A stretch of DNA of 64,000 nt. Origin: Isoetes taiwanensis (Eukaryota; Streptophyta; Lycopodiopsida; Isoetales; Isoetaceae). Positions 22,052 through 33,729 of this stretch are shown piece by piece. The stretch covers positions 15,105,428 to 15,169,427 of the forward strand of contig JAJEKV010000002.1 in the NCBI GenBank assembly GCA_021234155.1, read 5' to 3'. The number at the start of each line of letters is the position of its first letter. Position 1 is the stretch's first letter. Made by a program: the position numbers and the translations under genes. The notes beneath the pieces were generated by a model. The model saw nothing but the letters and a program-made list of their open reading frames with translations, was not told where the DNA came from and searched no databases.

Positions 22052-23524
22052 GGACCCAAAAAAAAAAGAAGCTTAACTGCAGCAAAGAAGGGGAGGAAGA
22101 TGTGTGTGTTCTTCCTCTGCCATAAATGCTCATAAATGCGTCAGAAGTCTGAAATCAATGCAATAATGCCATCAATGCAAGATGTCATGGGCTCGTAATT
22201 TGTAAGGAAGAAATTAGAGGAGAACAAAAAAACTAGACACTACATTACATAAGAAAGATAAGACTATTGCAAAAAAAAATGTCACATCCGTATAACTCTT
22301 ATCCTTTCATAAGATATTGATACAACCTCACACTTAAAGAGGTAAAGAGGAGGAAAAATAGCAGTCACCCAAAAGAGAATCAAACACAACCCTGTAAAGA
22401 ATATCCATTATACACTTGAACATTTCTTAATCAAGATAAGCTTTGAGTTTATGACTACCTTTTCATTGTTGGTGTGTTACATGGTGCAGGACCATCCTTG
22501 AGCAGGACCATCCGCAATATATTTGAGTTTATACATATGCCTCACAAAAAAAAACTGATGGGAACAACTTTTTCTGCTCAGCTTTCGTGAGTACAAAAGT
22601 TATCTACAAAAGTTATCTCTTGCTTACTGCCAGATAAATTGGAACTTATCACAATCACAATTGATCCCCATAAAAAAATGCAAAAATTATGTAAGTGCGG
22701 CAGGACATATCACAACATATAGTGTCTTTTTTGTCACTAGCAATAAAAACTTACAAAGTGTTGGAATTCCCTGTTCAACATCTTAAGGCATGTTTAACCA
22801 TGTTCCTAGCAAAACTGCAATAATAGGATAAAAGTACTTGGGTTCTGTGGACTGTTAAATAGTAAGTGATGCAAATTGACTTGTGTACAATCTGTTCTCA
22901 ATTTCAATAACGAGAAGATATTGAAATCCCTTTTCTCCTCGGATGCAAAGTTGTAGAATATACTGCCCTAGTACAAATTTTGGACCTTGTTTAATCTGAT
23001 GAGAATGCTCTATTTGTTCACATCTGCAGTCAGGAATAAAAGCTACATAGCAGAATACTCATAGTAACTTGCAATGATGTTTTCAATACATATATAAGTC
23101 AGGTTCAATTTCAATTTTTGTTTGAAGCTAATATTCCTGCCCCAGGAAAAAACCTGGGCATGACACGTTTACATAAAAAAATAACAAAAAAAAAAAGTCT
23201 AAAAATTTCTCTTTCTTGCTCTTCAAGCAATCTCTCTGATGGTTGCGACGCCCCCTTTCTTTCTTCCCCTGCAAGCAATGACCCTTTCTTTCTTCCTCCA
23301 CAAGCAACGACACTTTCTCTCTTCCTCCACAGAGCTTCCTTCTAGAAACAGAGTTCGTCAATCTTTGGAAGCACCGAATCTGTAAGTGGGTTTTCATCTT
23401 TTTTTTTGTTCTCACATTTGTGGCCATAGCCACTTATTCTTCCATATCCATCGCTTCTGTAGGCCGGAACTTGGCCTGTATGCCTTTCTGTTGGGAATGC
23501 TTTAATTGATATGTATTATAAATC

Positions 23525-24365
23525 ATGAAATATTTTGAAGATCAAGTACAGAGCGGCGAATGGGACGAAGTGGAACGATATCTTTCTGGTTTTACAAAAG
23601 TGGACCAACTTCGAGATTCAGAAGCAAAAGTACCTGGAGGCTTTGGACAAGTTAGTGCAAAACATTTATCTTGAGCTGAAATGCAGATATGGCGTTTTTT
23701 TCCCTTCTATTCAAGTGGTTGTTGTAAAACCTGCAGGCATGATCGAGCCCGGACTATTGAAATACTTGTGAAAGATCTTAAAGTGTTTGCATCTTTCAAC
23801 GAAGAGCTATACAAGGAAATAACGCAGCTTCTGACACTAGAGAACTTCAAGTCTATAAATAAACCAAGGAACCACGTTATTGATGCGGAAACCTGTGTTT
23901 GACATTGTGATTTACACGTATTATGAATCTTCAGGGAAAACGAGCAGTTATCGAAGTACGGGGATACCAAATCTGCACGAAATATAACGAAATATAATGC
24001 TATTGGAGTTATAAAAGCTCATTGAAGCAAATCCCCTGTTCCGGGATAAGCTTCAATTTCCAGTTCTCAAGGCCTCAAGACTTCGGACTCTTATTAACCA
24101 GAGGTGATTTCTTGCCCTTCCTATTGTGGGGAGGCCTTTGCTTTCTCGAGTCTATATAATGCTTATAATGTTTTGGTAGTCGGAATGATGTTTTACAACA
24201 TTATTACTGTCTGCAGTTTGAATTGGCAGCATCAGCTTTGCAAAAATCCAAGAGCAAATCCTGACATCAGAACTCTCTTCGTTGACCATACTTGTGGTCC
24301 ATCCTGTACTTCAAGTAACCCGATTTTGGGGCGGCTGGGGCGTCGACGACGTCCTCTTTTTTAGG
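23525..24365 (+). pseudogene. TOPLESS/TPR co-repressor pseudogene, N-terminal fragment
   Basis: Ordered blocks match the N-terminal CTLH/CRA region of plant TOPLESS proteins: MKYFEDQVQSGEWDEVERYL, SGFTKVD, then in another frame FEIQKQKYLEALDK, then ILVKDLKVFASFNEELYKE and ITQLLTLENF, ENEQLSKYGDTKSARN, KLIEANPLFRDKLQFPVL and RLRTLINQ, and after an intron LNWQHQLCKNPRANPDIRTL and FVDHTCGP. Intron positions look like those of the real gene, so this is a genomic copy, not a processed one. It is broken: residues between KVD and FEI are deleted with a frameshift, two donors (after ALDK and ENF) have lost GT, and a 10-bp repeat interrupts SARN. LisH and WD40 parts are missing. It abuts the copia LTR. 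Confidence 0.85.
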
Positions 24366-24820
24366 TTTTTAGCCACAGCGGCCTAGAGTAGGATGTGAAA
24401 ATATTTTGAATGGATAAGATTCCTTTCCCTTTTCCCTATCTTCTTACTATCTTCACAATTTCTTCTCAGTTTCGTCCAACTCTGGAAATAAATATCTCCA
24501 ATTTAAATGTCCTATATTTAAATTGTTTGAACTGGCATACTGCTTAATGATCTCTCGATTATTATTAGATGCGTCAGATTCGTTGTGGAATTGGAGCTTG
24601 GGACTATTGCGACATGGCACGTTTCATCTCTTTTAGCTATTGCCATAGCTAGTTGACTCTACACGTTGCTATCAACCAACAAAATTGTTGAGAAGGATTA
24701 GAAGCAAAACCAAAGTGATTACACAATAGCTCTTGAAAGCTCTTGAGAGAACTCAAGCATAAATATTTCTCTTCGACATTCAATCTAACATCAATGAGCT
24801 GTATGTTGGAAAATTTTCAC
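24366..24820. other. No gene seen
   Basis: A/T-rich sequence after the TOPLESS fragment. No supported coding region or repeat. Confidence 0.4.
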
Positions 24821-24983
24821 TAGGTTCATGCATGACATGACATGGTCAGATTACTTGGGTTCGAAGGTGACACCAAGTCGGGAAAGAGAAATGTGTGGCT
24901 GCCAACTAGGTTCATGTCATGACAAAGGCATGGGCAGATTACTTGGGTTTGAAGGTGACACCAGTTGGGAAAGAGAAATGTTC
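24821..24983. repeat. Two-copy tandem repeat, about 84 bp
   Basis: TAGGTTCATG...CAGATTACTTGGGTT...GGTGACACCA...GGGAAAGAGAAATGT occurs at 24,821-24,904 and again at 24,905-24,983 with a few differences. Confidence 0.85.
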
Positions 24984-25023
24984 GCGGCAGCCTTGGCCGC
25001 CGCGATAAATTTCTTGTATATTT

Positions 25024-25190
25024 AAAGAAAGAAAGAAAAAAAGAAAGATAAATTTCTTGTATATTTAAAGAAAAAAAGAAAAAAAGAAAGAGTTTTTAAC
25101 GTCCAGGGGAACCAATCAGGTCGATATGAAAGAAAGAAAAAAAGAAAGAGTTTTTAACGTCCAGGGGAACCCAATCGGGTCGGTATCCAT
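25024..25190. repeat. GAAA-rich tract with duplicated 60-bp segment
   Basis: AAAGAAAGAAAGAAAA tracts alternate with TAAATTTCTTGTATATTTAA. A segment GAGTTTTTAACGTCCAGGGG with its flanks occurs twice (near 25,090 and 25,150). Confidence 0.8.
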
Positions 25191-26289
25191 ATATTTTTAT
25201 CCGTATTGGTCGCATCTTTTTGGCCACTCTAAGGATTGTCCTAAGTGCAAATATAATGTCTACATAATGCCATTTTTTTTAACCTGGCATATCCCATGTT
25301 CTTCACTACTAAGATAAATTGTTACTTAAAAAAAGGGTTGGGGTTTTTTGTTATGACCTTTACTTGCATGACATGTAAAAGCCCTGGCAAAGTAATTTCC
25401 AGGGGATATCATGTCTTGCATTTGGCAAATTAAAACCGAGCATACATGTTACATGCTATTCAACATGTTTGGTTGCTGTGACGAACAATGTAATTTGCGA
25501 CTTCAGTTCTTTCTGTGACGAACAAACGAACAAGTTTGTGCTTCAAAGTTTAAACCCTTTATTTTGCATTATTTGTACATCGATGGGCTCAGAAAGTCCC
25601 GGATCAATCTAGCAGGAATATTGAAGTATCTCACTGTTCACATCTGTAAGCCTTTTGAAGAGCAACAATATACAGGAAAATTTCAAAAGGAAACAGAGGA
25701 AATACAGAGCACTGAAAATACAGGGATGAATATCCAAGAGCATGTTATGCTCCACCTGACCACTCCATTTTAGTGAAGAAAGAAGAAAAATAAGAAGATT
25801 ATGTTTTATGAAGAAGCACAGTGCACATTACCATGAGCAGCCAACAACCTCTGCTATACTATAAAAACATAATCTGAAAACTTAAAGGAATATGCTCTAA
25901 TGTTTCAGGTAACCTTCATCACAGGATTAATATTTTACACTATAATCAAAACATAAGTTCAAGACTTAAAACAACTCTGCCAATATTTTATCCCTTCAAC
26001 AATTTACACTACCAAGCCACAATTAGATCAATATAACAAAAACAATTTCGATAAGAAGATATTCAACAATTTACACTACCAAGCCACATTTAGATCAATA
26101 TAACAAAAACAATTTTGATGAACAGATAGATCTAGTTGCTAAAAGAGCAGATCTGCACAAACAACATCTAAAGCTGAGATGCACAAATAATAAAGCTGGA
26201 TATTTATGTAAAGAGGAAAATCAACAAGAAAAATGCAAAATCTGCCATTGATTAACTGAACAATATCGGAGTGAAGGATACATAATTGA
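25191..26289. other. No gene seen
   Basis: A/T-rich. A 50-bp phrase with CAACAATTTACACTACCAAG occurs twice near 25,995 and 26,070. No supported coding region. Confidence 0.4.
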
Positions 26290-27690
26290 GATGATCAGAG
26301 GGGATAAAGAGCTAAATAGTTGCCCTCTTTAGAACCAATGAGGATTGGAAGACCCTGAGGCAAATGAATGAGACATGTGCTGGCCAGGAATAAGTACACG
26401 AGAGAGACATTTGTGCATGGTTCCAAGCAACAAGATCTCAATGGAGGCAGCACCAAGCACTTGGTGTTCAAAGTGGTCACCAAGATTAACTGTGTGATGG
26501 AAGGAAGATGGTATGTACTGAGTAAGGAGGTGGCGAAATGGACTCATGTGTGCAGTAGCACTAGACTCGAGATGCCAAATATTGGAAGGTAAGTGCTGAG
26601 AAGAATCAATGGACGTGCAGAGAGACTTGTGACTGATGTGACTGCTAAAAGTAGGAGGAAAATCAGAGGGAGGAATGGGAGGGAAACTAGGAGGATATGT
26701 GGAAGTGGGAAGAAGTGGATAAGGGTGAGGCAGGGCTTGAGCAAGTGCAACCATATGAAACGAAGGAGAAGCTTGTGGAGCAAGGTAAAATGAGACAGGC
26801 TTGAAACGAAGGAGAAGCTTGGAGGAAATTGGCGCAATTATAGAAACAGGAACAATTGGAGCAGAATATATAATTTTGGATTGATCATTCTCAAGCAAAG
26901 TGGCCAAAGGCATGACAACAAAAGCACTGAATTTAATCCCTAGATTTTTGTGACTCCCCTTACTGCATGGGCAAAACAGTGTCATTCTTGAAATACTTGG
27001 ATTTGCGGAAGTCCTCAGTGCCAACATCAAACTTGTATGCAGCGAGGGAACTTTCTATAGCAATGACCAGAGGCTCAAAACTTTTTGGTGTAGACTATTC
27101 AAACAGGGCCTGGGATTTGTCTTCATCCCGGATAGATTCTCCAAATGGAAAAGAGCTCATCAAAGATCCCTTTCATGCGGATGATATGAATATCGACAGA
27201 ATCCCCTTCAGAAAGCATGAGGTCATCAAGTTGGTTCTTGACAAACCTACGATTAGCTGCATGCATAGCGATTAACAAGGGTTTGCCAGATGTCATGGGA
27301 ATGCAACCCATCACCAAGTGAGCTGCAGCATCACCATGATGCAAATTAATTGGCTTTATCCTCCTTTGCCTTGGAATCTTCAGAAACTTCAACTGAAATT
27401 CCTCTTGGGAGACAAATCATGTCCCATCCTTTTTCCTTGAGGATCATCTCCATCCTGCATTTCCATAACTGGAAATTACGCTCCTTAAAGTGCTCCATCA
27501 ACTTCATTTCCATGCTTGAAGAGATCACACTAGCAGACATGGTGAGGGCAAGGAAAAAGAATATTTTTGGATTTTCCCTTCCTCCCTTTGTTTTTGAATA
27601 GGAAGGGAAAGGGAAGAACAGAGGAAGAAACACGAATTCAGAAATTTTTAGGTAGAGACTTGGAGTGGACTGGTAATCCAATACTTGAAA
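26290..27690 (-). pseudogene. Copia gag and protease remnant (second copia family)
   Basis: On the minus strand, 27,540-27,420 encodes a gag start: MSASVISSSMEMKLMEHFKE, then FQLWKCRMEMILKEKGWDMI. Next comes RRFVKNQLDDLMLSEGDSVD (near 27,250-27,180) and then LESSATAHMSPFRHLLTQ (near 26,560-26,500), which corresponds to the DSGASxHM protease site with DSG altered. Frames are broken and integrase and RT are absent. This is a different copia family from the one at 5-11 kb. Confidence 0.75.
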
Positions 27691-28349
27691 TAGAAAAGTA
27701 ACAGGGAACTAAAGCAAAAGAGACAGGGTAAATTACAAGATCGCTGATAGATCACAAAAGAACTGGTGTTACAGAATGGGATCTGCCTGCCCTTATCTAT
27801 GGCACAAATGGCTAGATCACAAACTGTGAATCATGCATAACTAAGAAATAAAAACTAGTAACAAAGTAATAGGAAACATGATGTCAAGCATCTTGTTAGT
27901 TGCATATACTCAGCAAGACTAAGTATATATGCATTTGATCTTGTGGCTTCACTGGTAATGTCTGTCCCAAAACAATGTAATAATGCCCCCTTCTATAATT
28001 GTTTGAACCAGAGTCTCCACTACTTATATATTCTTTTGGTGGGTGAAAAAGAGACTGCAAGATACATGGAATCTTCACTATTCAATTTGAGGACTGTTAG
28101 ATATAAGTAAACTAAGTTAGATGGACAGTTAGTCGTCACTATTCATTTGGTGACTGCAAGTGCAAGATATACATAAACTAGATGGATAGTTAATCTTTTA
28201 TCAGAATTCTGAGTTGATTTTGGTCTACAGAAACAAAGTGGTGCATACGATTCCTTACTACAGAAACACACAACGCATAGGCAAGCTCAACTATTTTAAA
28301 AAGGTCCTTACTAGTCTAGTTACTTACTTCATTATGAATCTGATCCACA

Positions 28350-28582
28350 ATGGCGCTCATGTCCAAGCCTGTAATGCTTCTGATTCTACTGGTCACTCTG
28401 GTGCCAAGCTACGGCGCCGAATCCCTGGGAAAAGGAGGTAAGTAATCGATTTCAAATTGTAGCTAAGGTACGGAATTGGAATCTATAAGTTAATGAATGA
28501 AATTATGTTAAACTTACATGCTACTAAATCATCAGAATGTCATTGCGTTCTACCCAGCCACGCACAGGCTAGATATAACTGA
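28350..28582 (+). CDS. Possible small secreted peptide, two exons, 44 residues
   Basis: The ATG at 28,350 opens a frame with a signal-peptide-like start: a lysine at residue 6, a hydrophobic core MLLILLVTLV, and a likely cleavage after PSYGA. Exon 1 ends at 28,437 with the donor G|GTAAGT. An acceptor AATCATCAG at 28,535 leads to exon 2, which adds a short tail containing ECHCV and stops at 28,582. Together they give 44 residues. A longer unrelated frame (28,518-28,799) overlaps. There is no homology I recognise, so this could be chance. Confidence 0.3.
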
Positions 28583-28943
28583 TCGGGCAGATAAATTTCG
28601 TTTCTTATTTCAAGCTCCAGATGGTACGCGGCTACCAGAAATGGTCCGGAAGCCTACCGAATTATTTACCCTGGATCTAGAAGTAGCCTTTTTGTCATTT
28701 ATCCTGGATATAGAAATTAAAAGTAGCCTTTTTGTAATTTTTCCACCAGCCGCGGTAAAATTGGTTGCAAAATTCTATGGCCGAACTGCTGAAATCTAAA
28801 CTACATCATAGACTGCCATGCCGACAAAAGGCTTTTAAAAAAGCCTTTTCTACCTTTTCCAGCGACGTATATGAGGAACAAACAAAACAAAAGTTTATGT
28901 TTATGTGAACAAGAAGAAGAAGATCGGGCGGAGAAAAGACAGA

Positions 28944-30068
28944 ATGGAGGACTATACTATATGGAAGACGCTCGGACAAGGCTCATTTTCAGTTGTGAAA
29001 TTGGCATTCGAGAAGAGGAATGGAAAATCTGTGGCAATCAAGGAGATTGATTTTGGCGAAAAAAATGCAGTGAAGCATCTGCAACAAGAAACCGAGGCAC
29101 TCCGGAAGCTAAAACATCCAAATATTATTAGATTCATCAAGGTAATTCCTACCAGAACCCATCTCTACTCCGTCATGGAATATGCCGCCGGAGGTAACCT
29201 GTCGGCAAAGGTGACTCAGAAAGGAAAACTGGAAGAACCCGTCGCCCGGAAGCTTTTCCAGCAGCTGATTTCTGCTGTGGAATATAGCCATAGCCAGAAT
29301 GTCTACCACAGGGACTTGAAGCCTCTTAACCTTGTCCTAGATGAAGAGGAAAATCTAAAAGTGTGTGATTTTGGAGCTGCCTATTTGGGAGATGAAGACC
29401 AGCATTTTATCCTCACAACCACCCATTGTGGCACCCTTCATTATCTTGCCCCGGAAATTCTAGCCAAGCACCCTTACGACCCCTCTAAGGTTGACATATG
29501 GTCTTGTGGTGTCATCCTCTTTTTTCTCCTCGCGGGTTATCACCCTTTACATGAACCTAACTCCATTCCATCTAAAGCTCATATCATTAAGGAGAATCAT
29601 TATACCTCTGCACGCTCCTTTCTATCTTCCATTCTTCAAGTTGCTACAATCGCTAATGCTGATTTTCGCTTTCCATCTTGGTTTAGCCCCGGTGCTTGCA
29701 AGCTACTCTCCAAGATCCTAGTCGTCGACCCCGTCGCTAGAATCACCATTCCTCAGATCCTCGAAGATGAATGGTTCAAATTGGATTACTGTCCGCCCAA
29801 ATATACTGATGAGGAACAATGCACCTCTCCTTGCAACTCTTCTGTTTCTAATGCAGTTGACCTCTTATCCAAAGCTGAGCAGTTTATTTCCTTGCCTTTG
29901 GGGTTGCCAGATGGTGGTATGCATCTAAATAGCAATGGCACACATACATGCTCAATTTCAAATGGTGGAATCAAAATTGACACAGATAGCTGGCATGCTG
30001 GGAGAGGTTGGGTGGAGCATATTACATTATTTTTATATAAAGTTGTTCAAATTTGTTGTGACCATTAA
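28944..30068 (+). CDS. CIPK/SnRK3-like serine/threonine kinase, short C-terminus
   Basis: An intronless frame of 374 residues from the ATG at 28,944; a GTG 39 bases upstream is not needed. The Gly-loop GQGSFS is at 11-16, VAIK Lys at 33, alpha-C Glu at 49, HRD at 122-124, Asn129, DFG at 142-144, then GTLHYLAPE, so catalytic residues are present. YHRDLKP and DEWFKLDYCP are typical of CBL-interacting kinases. Oddities: HRDLKPLN replaces HRDLKPEN, an extra segment of about 30 residues (HEPNSIPSKAHIIKENHYTS...) interrupts the C-lobe, and only a degenerate NAF-like stretch (SNAVDLLSKAEQFISL) remains where the CBL-binding NAF motif should be. The PPI motif and regulatory tail are absent; normal CIPKs have about 430-450 residues. 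It may be calcium-sensor independent or decaying. Confidence 0.8.
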   Translation: MEDYTIWKTLGQGSFSVVKLAFEKRNGKSVAIKEIDFGEKNAVKHLQQETEALRKLKHPNIIRFIKVIPTRTHLYSVMEYAAGGNLSAKVTQKGKLEEPVARKLFQQLISAVEYSHSQNVYHRDLKPLNLVLDEEENLKVCDFGAAYLGDEDQHFILTTTHCGTLHYLAPEILAKHPYDPSKVDIWSCGVILFFLLAGYHPLHEPNSIPSKAHIIKENHYTSARSFLSSILQVATIANADFRFPSWFSPGACKLLSKILVVDPVARITIPQILEDEWFKLDYCPPKYTDEEQCTSPCNSSVSNAVDLLSKAEQFISLPLGLPDGGMHLNSNGTHTCSISNGGIKIDTDSWHAGRGWVEHITLFLYKVVQICCDH

Positions 30069-30480
30069 CTGTAGTCTGAGGTCTTGAGATACAAGTTTTA
30101 TACATGGTTGGAGAGGCAAAGTGCATGAACCACATTTATCTTACTCCTTGTTAGATAGAGAGTTTGTTTAGCTTGGATCAACTTCATCTTTCTCTAGCAT
30201 ACCAAATTACAGTGCGAAGTCGAGAAAACAAAAATGGGTCACACATTGTAATCTTTGAAGCCTTGGGGGCATTACCTTGAAGTTTTTGCGCTACATGATA
30301 TGATGCCTCTTATGTTAAAATGACATGGTCCTAAATATAGTGTTTGTCCGAGTAATATCTTGGACCTACGTAGTTTCCATGCTAGTGTCGGTCTTTGCAA
30401 TAATAATTATTTTGATATGCTATTAAAGATCGGAATTAAGCGACAAACCAAACGTGACAAAAGAAAGTGAAAGCCTGCAT
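30069..30480. other. Kinase 3' flank, no gene seen
   Basis: A/T-rich downstream sequence. No strong terminator or coding region can be named. Confidence 0.4.
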
Positions 30481-30499
30481 AAATTCCCTATATTCAAAA

Positions 30500-30670
30500 G
30501 TTCTAAACGTGGGTGATAGTCTTAACATTATTTCATGTCTTTTTGAACTTGAGTTCCTAGTTCCTAAACGTGGGTAATAGTCCTAATATTTTTCATGTTT
30601 TTTGAACTTGGGTTCCTCTCTCCCAAACGTGGGCAATGGCCTTAGTATTATTTCATGTCTTTTTGTTTAA
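30500..30670. repeat. Tandem repeat, about 2-3 diverged units of 75 bp
   Basis: CTAAACGTGGGTGATAGTC...TTTCATGTCTTTTTGAACTT recurs at about 30,507, 30,575 and 30,630 with small changes. A further 34-bp unit (AGTATTGACATTCTATAATT...) is doubled at 30,733-30,800. Confidence 0.8.
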
Positions 30671-30810
30671 TGTTATTTCATGTCCTTTTGTATCTGTCTA
30701 ACGTATACATGTATGAGATGAGCATGGCATAGTATTGACATTCTATAATTCATCTGTCTAATCATAGTATTGACATTCTATAATTCATCTGTCTAATCAT
30801 GCGTATTTCT

Positions 30811-31591
30811 GAGATGAGCATGGCCTAGTATTGGCATTCTAAAGAATCATCTTTGTCTAAGCATGTGTGTTTCTAAACTTCCCATTGTCACTGGTTGCAG
30901 CTGTCACAAAATTGGGAATTTTATATAGTAGTCTAACTACCAGTTGCTAATTTTGATAATGCCTCTTTTGCAGAATGACATGAACGATGTTTCACTTCTT
31001 TACATTTAATTCTTCGTCTTATATAACAATCTAGCTCTGGGACAGCACCACATCTTATGCCATCGTAATACCAATATCTGGAGCTGGAGTTTATCTGGAA
31101 CTACAACAATGTGTTGTATCATACTATGCTATCTGGGACTGGTTAGTGAAATAAATCCCATAAACAATGGTTTTTCCCTCATTTTCGATATCTTTTTGAG
31201 CATGGTTTAAGCTACCGTACCATGATTCAGATTTAATAAGATAGCCCAATAAGATGCAAGACATGCATCCATCAAGTCTGCAAATGATCAAGCAAACCAT
31301 TCAAATCTTCCATGCACGTCTTACAACAGTCCTTCAAATGTCAAGATCCCATTATTCTTACATCCAGCCAAAATGCAAACCAACTCAAGGGTTGACTGGA
31401 AAATAAATCACATATAGCTAAACTGATCACAATCTCTATGGCAGCTGTATAATAGAATGGCTAAGATGGATAAATACAATGTGAAATAATTTGAGGCAAT
31501 ATTTTGCAACTTTGTAGAAAAAAATTGTAATAAATATATCATGCTAGAAACAAAGGGATATTGGAACATTTACATAAAGAACCACATAAAG
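30811..31591. other. No gene seen
   Basis: A/T-rich intergenic sequence with no supported feature. Confidence 0.4.
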
Positions 31592-31837
31592 ACAATAATA
31601 GCTAGGGTCTTTAATGTTAGCTTATTCAACATGTCTACAACACTATCTCAAGGAAGTGAATTGTCTGTGCAAACTTTCATTTCACTATAACATTCATCAA
31701 TGGTATAACTACTTACAATAATAGCTAGGATCTTTAATGTTAGCTTATTCAACATGTCTACAACACTATTTCAAGGAAGTAAATTGTTTGTGCAAACTTT
31801 CATTTCACTATAACATTCATCAATGCTATAACTACTT
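31592..31837. repeat. Two-copy tandem duplication, 123-bp unit
   Basis: ACAATAATAGCTAGG...CATTCATCAATG..ATAACTACTT occurs at 31,592-31,714 and 31,715-31,837 with only a handful of substitutions, so the duplication is fairly recent. Confidence 0.9.
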
Positions 31838-32785
31838 GCATAGACGTAAATGAGCAAAACATATTTTCCTCTTCTTTTTCTCCTCCCTTTTTCTTGTTAT
31901 TAATCAAAAGGTAAAAAGGGGCATCCTTAAGCTTATCTGGGTTGGCAAGTCCAGGAACAAAGTTTGTTCATTTCGTCACTACATGCCCCTGTTCCTAAGT
32001 AGACTAACAATGTAGTATTATTTAGATTTCCAAATTGGTGTTTTCTGGATAGTTGTCCTCAATTCAACTATATGCTTCCATAAAAGAATAGGTTTTTAGG
32101 AGGAGGAGAAGGAAATTTAAGATCAACAAACCAATATGTATTTTGAAGCAATAATATTTCATCTTCCTTCTCCTAGCCCCGTTCAAATTTAGCAAGGCAA
32201 TGTGCATGTGTCTACTCCTTCATGGTTGCCTATATCAAAATTGTACTTAGGCCTGGCAACGCCGGGCCTCCATTACTAGTATTAATACATATTAATATAT
32301 AACAAGGAAAATGTTCAATCCTGGGAGCCAAAACCTTGGATTTAGCCTGATTAATTTTACATCCTGAGACCCTCCTGAACTCCAAAATTACATGGGTGTT
32401 AAAAGAATGGATTGATCATCCATGGAAACCAGCAGAAAATTGTCATCTGCAAAATGACCATTTAACAGTTGATCAATCCAAGGATTGTGAGGAAGATTGA
32501 GTCCTCTAATAGTATTAGAACTTTTAGCCAGGTCGAGCTTTGCATGCAAGGCCTCCATAATTATAAGAAAAGGAAGGTTTCTTCATTGGGTTTGGGAATT
32601 AAATTGGGTAAAGAAAGAATAATGGCACATGTATCAATCGAAACAGACATATCCACATTCTTAATAGTGACGATCAGCCTATTGTCCAACTGAATCTGAG
32701 GGCTAGTAGATAAAACAGTCCCTTCCTTGTTTTTTTTTATTATCGCATTCTCCCTCCTGAATATTTTTGGGAACACAAACCTGTT
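31838..32785. other. No gene seen
   Basis: A/T-rich intergenic sequence. Short frames only. Confidence 0.4.
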
Positions 32786-32928
<143 letters not shown>

Positions 32929-32975
32929 ATTGATCATGCCCACATTGGACCTTGAAGGTCATGGAGCAGAAATAT

Positions 32976-33600
32976 TTACATTTGATTAATTTTCATAAGC
33001 AGACTATGATGAGAGTCCACTGCCTTGATATACAAACCAAGATCATGTGGCCTCATGCTGAGGATAGTATCAAGGCATAACTCATCAATTCCAAATTTGT
33101 CGCGAATATCCGAGTATGCAGAACACTTCGTAAGTACATGTGTCTCATCCTCTAGCGCTTGTTGATCACAGAAAACACAGACCCGACTCTCCTTGGGAAT
33201 CCCTGCCCATCTGCATGTCTCTATACCAAGATGATGCGAGCTTGTCCTGTACCTAGCAATCGTTTGCTTGAGATTCCTTGATATATTGGCTTTCAAATAG
33301 TCTTGATCTGCATAAACCATCATCGGGTTAACTTCCTCAATATACTTTGTCATCCTGCTACCTTTTACCGACCAGAGGCGTGCTACCGCAAGAGTCTGCA
33401 GTAGATCTCGGGCGCCAAGCTCCGTATCTGGCCAATTCTCTGCTGTAACTTGGCAATTTATAATTTGGCATAGATTCTCCGGGATGGGCTTGAGATTTGA
33501 CTTTGCCATTTATAGTGTGAGAAGGGGGGCTGAAAGGCATCTTGGAGTAATTGATTTGAAGATCAAGGTTCAGAGTCTCAGTGAATTTAACCTTGATCAT
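32976..33600 (-). pseudogene. LINE ORF2 C-terminal fragment
   Basis: The minus strand from 33,509 reads a 177-residue frame with HLGIETCRWAGIPKESRVC, followed by VFCDQQALEDETHVLTKCSA and YSDIRDKFG. This is the zinc-binding C-terminal domain (CxxC...H...C) of plant LINE reverse-transcriptase proteins. A second frame upstream (to about 33,600) continues it with a shift. Reverse transcriptase is not adjacent. Confidence 0.75.
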
Positions 33601-33729
33601 CCTTTTCCATTCCGAACAGATAACCTTAGAAATACAGACAGAAGGAAAGTTAGTTTGGAGAATATTGATATAGATAATTTTACCAAGATTCTCAGAGATG
33701 GCCGCGAGATGGGATGGGATCCATAAAGC

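Larger units (their letters stand above)
10951..23229 (-). mobile_element. Right (5') LTR of the copia element, split by MULE copy 2
   Basis: The inner end is TG on the plus strand at 10,951, next to the primer binding site. The outer end is placed at ...CAAGCA (23,229), giving TG...CA on the minus strand; homology with the left LTR extends a few bases beyond. Without the 9.43 kb MULE and its duplicated 9 bp, the LTR would be about 2.84 kb, long for a copia LTR. The outer boundary is an estimate. Confidence 0.55.
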
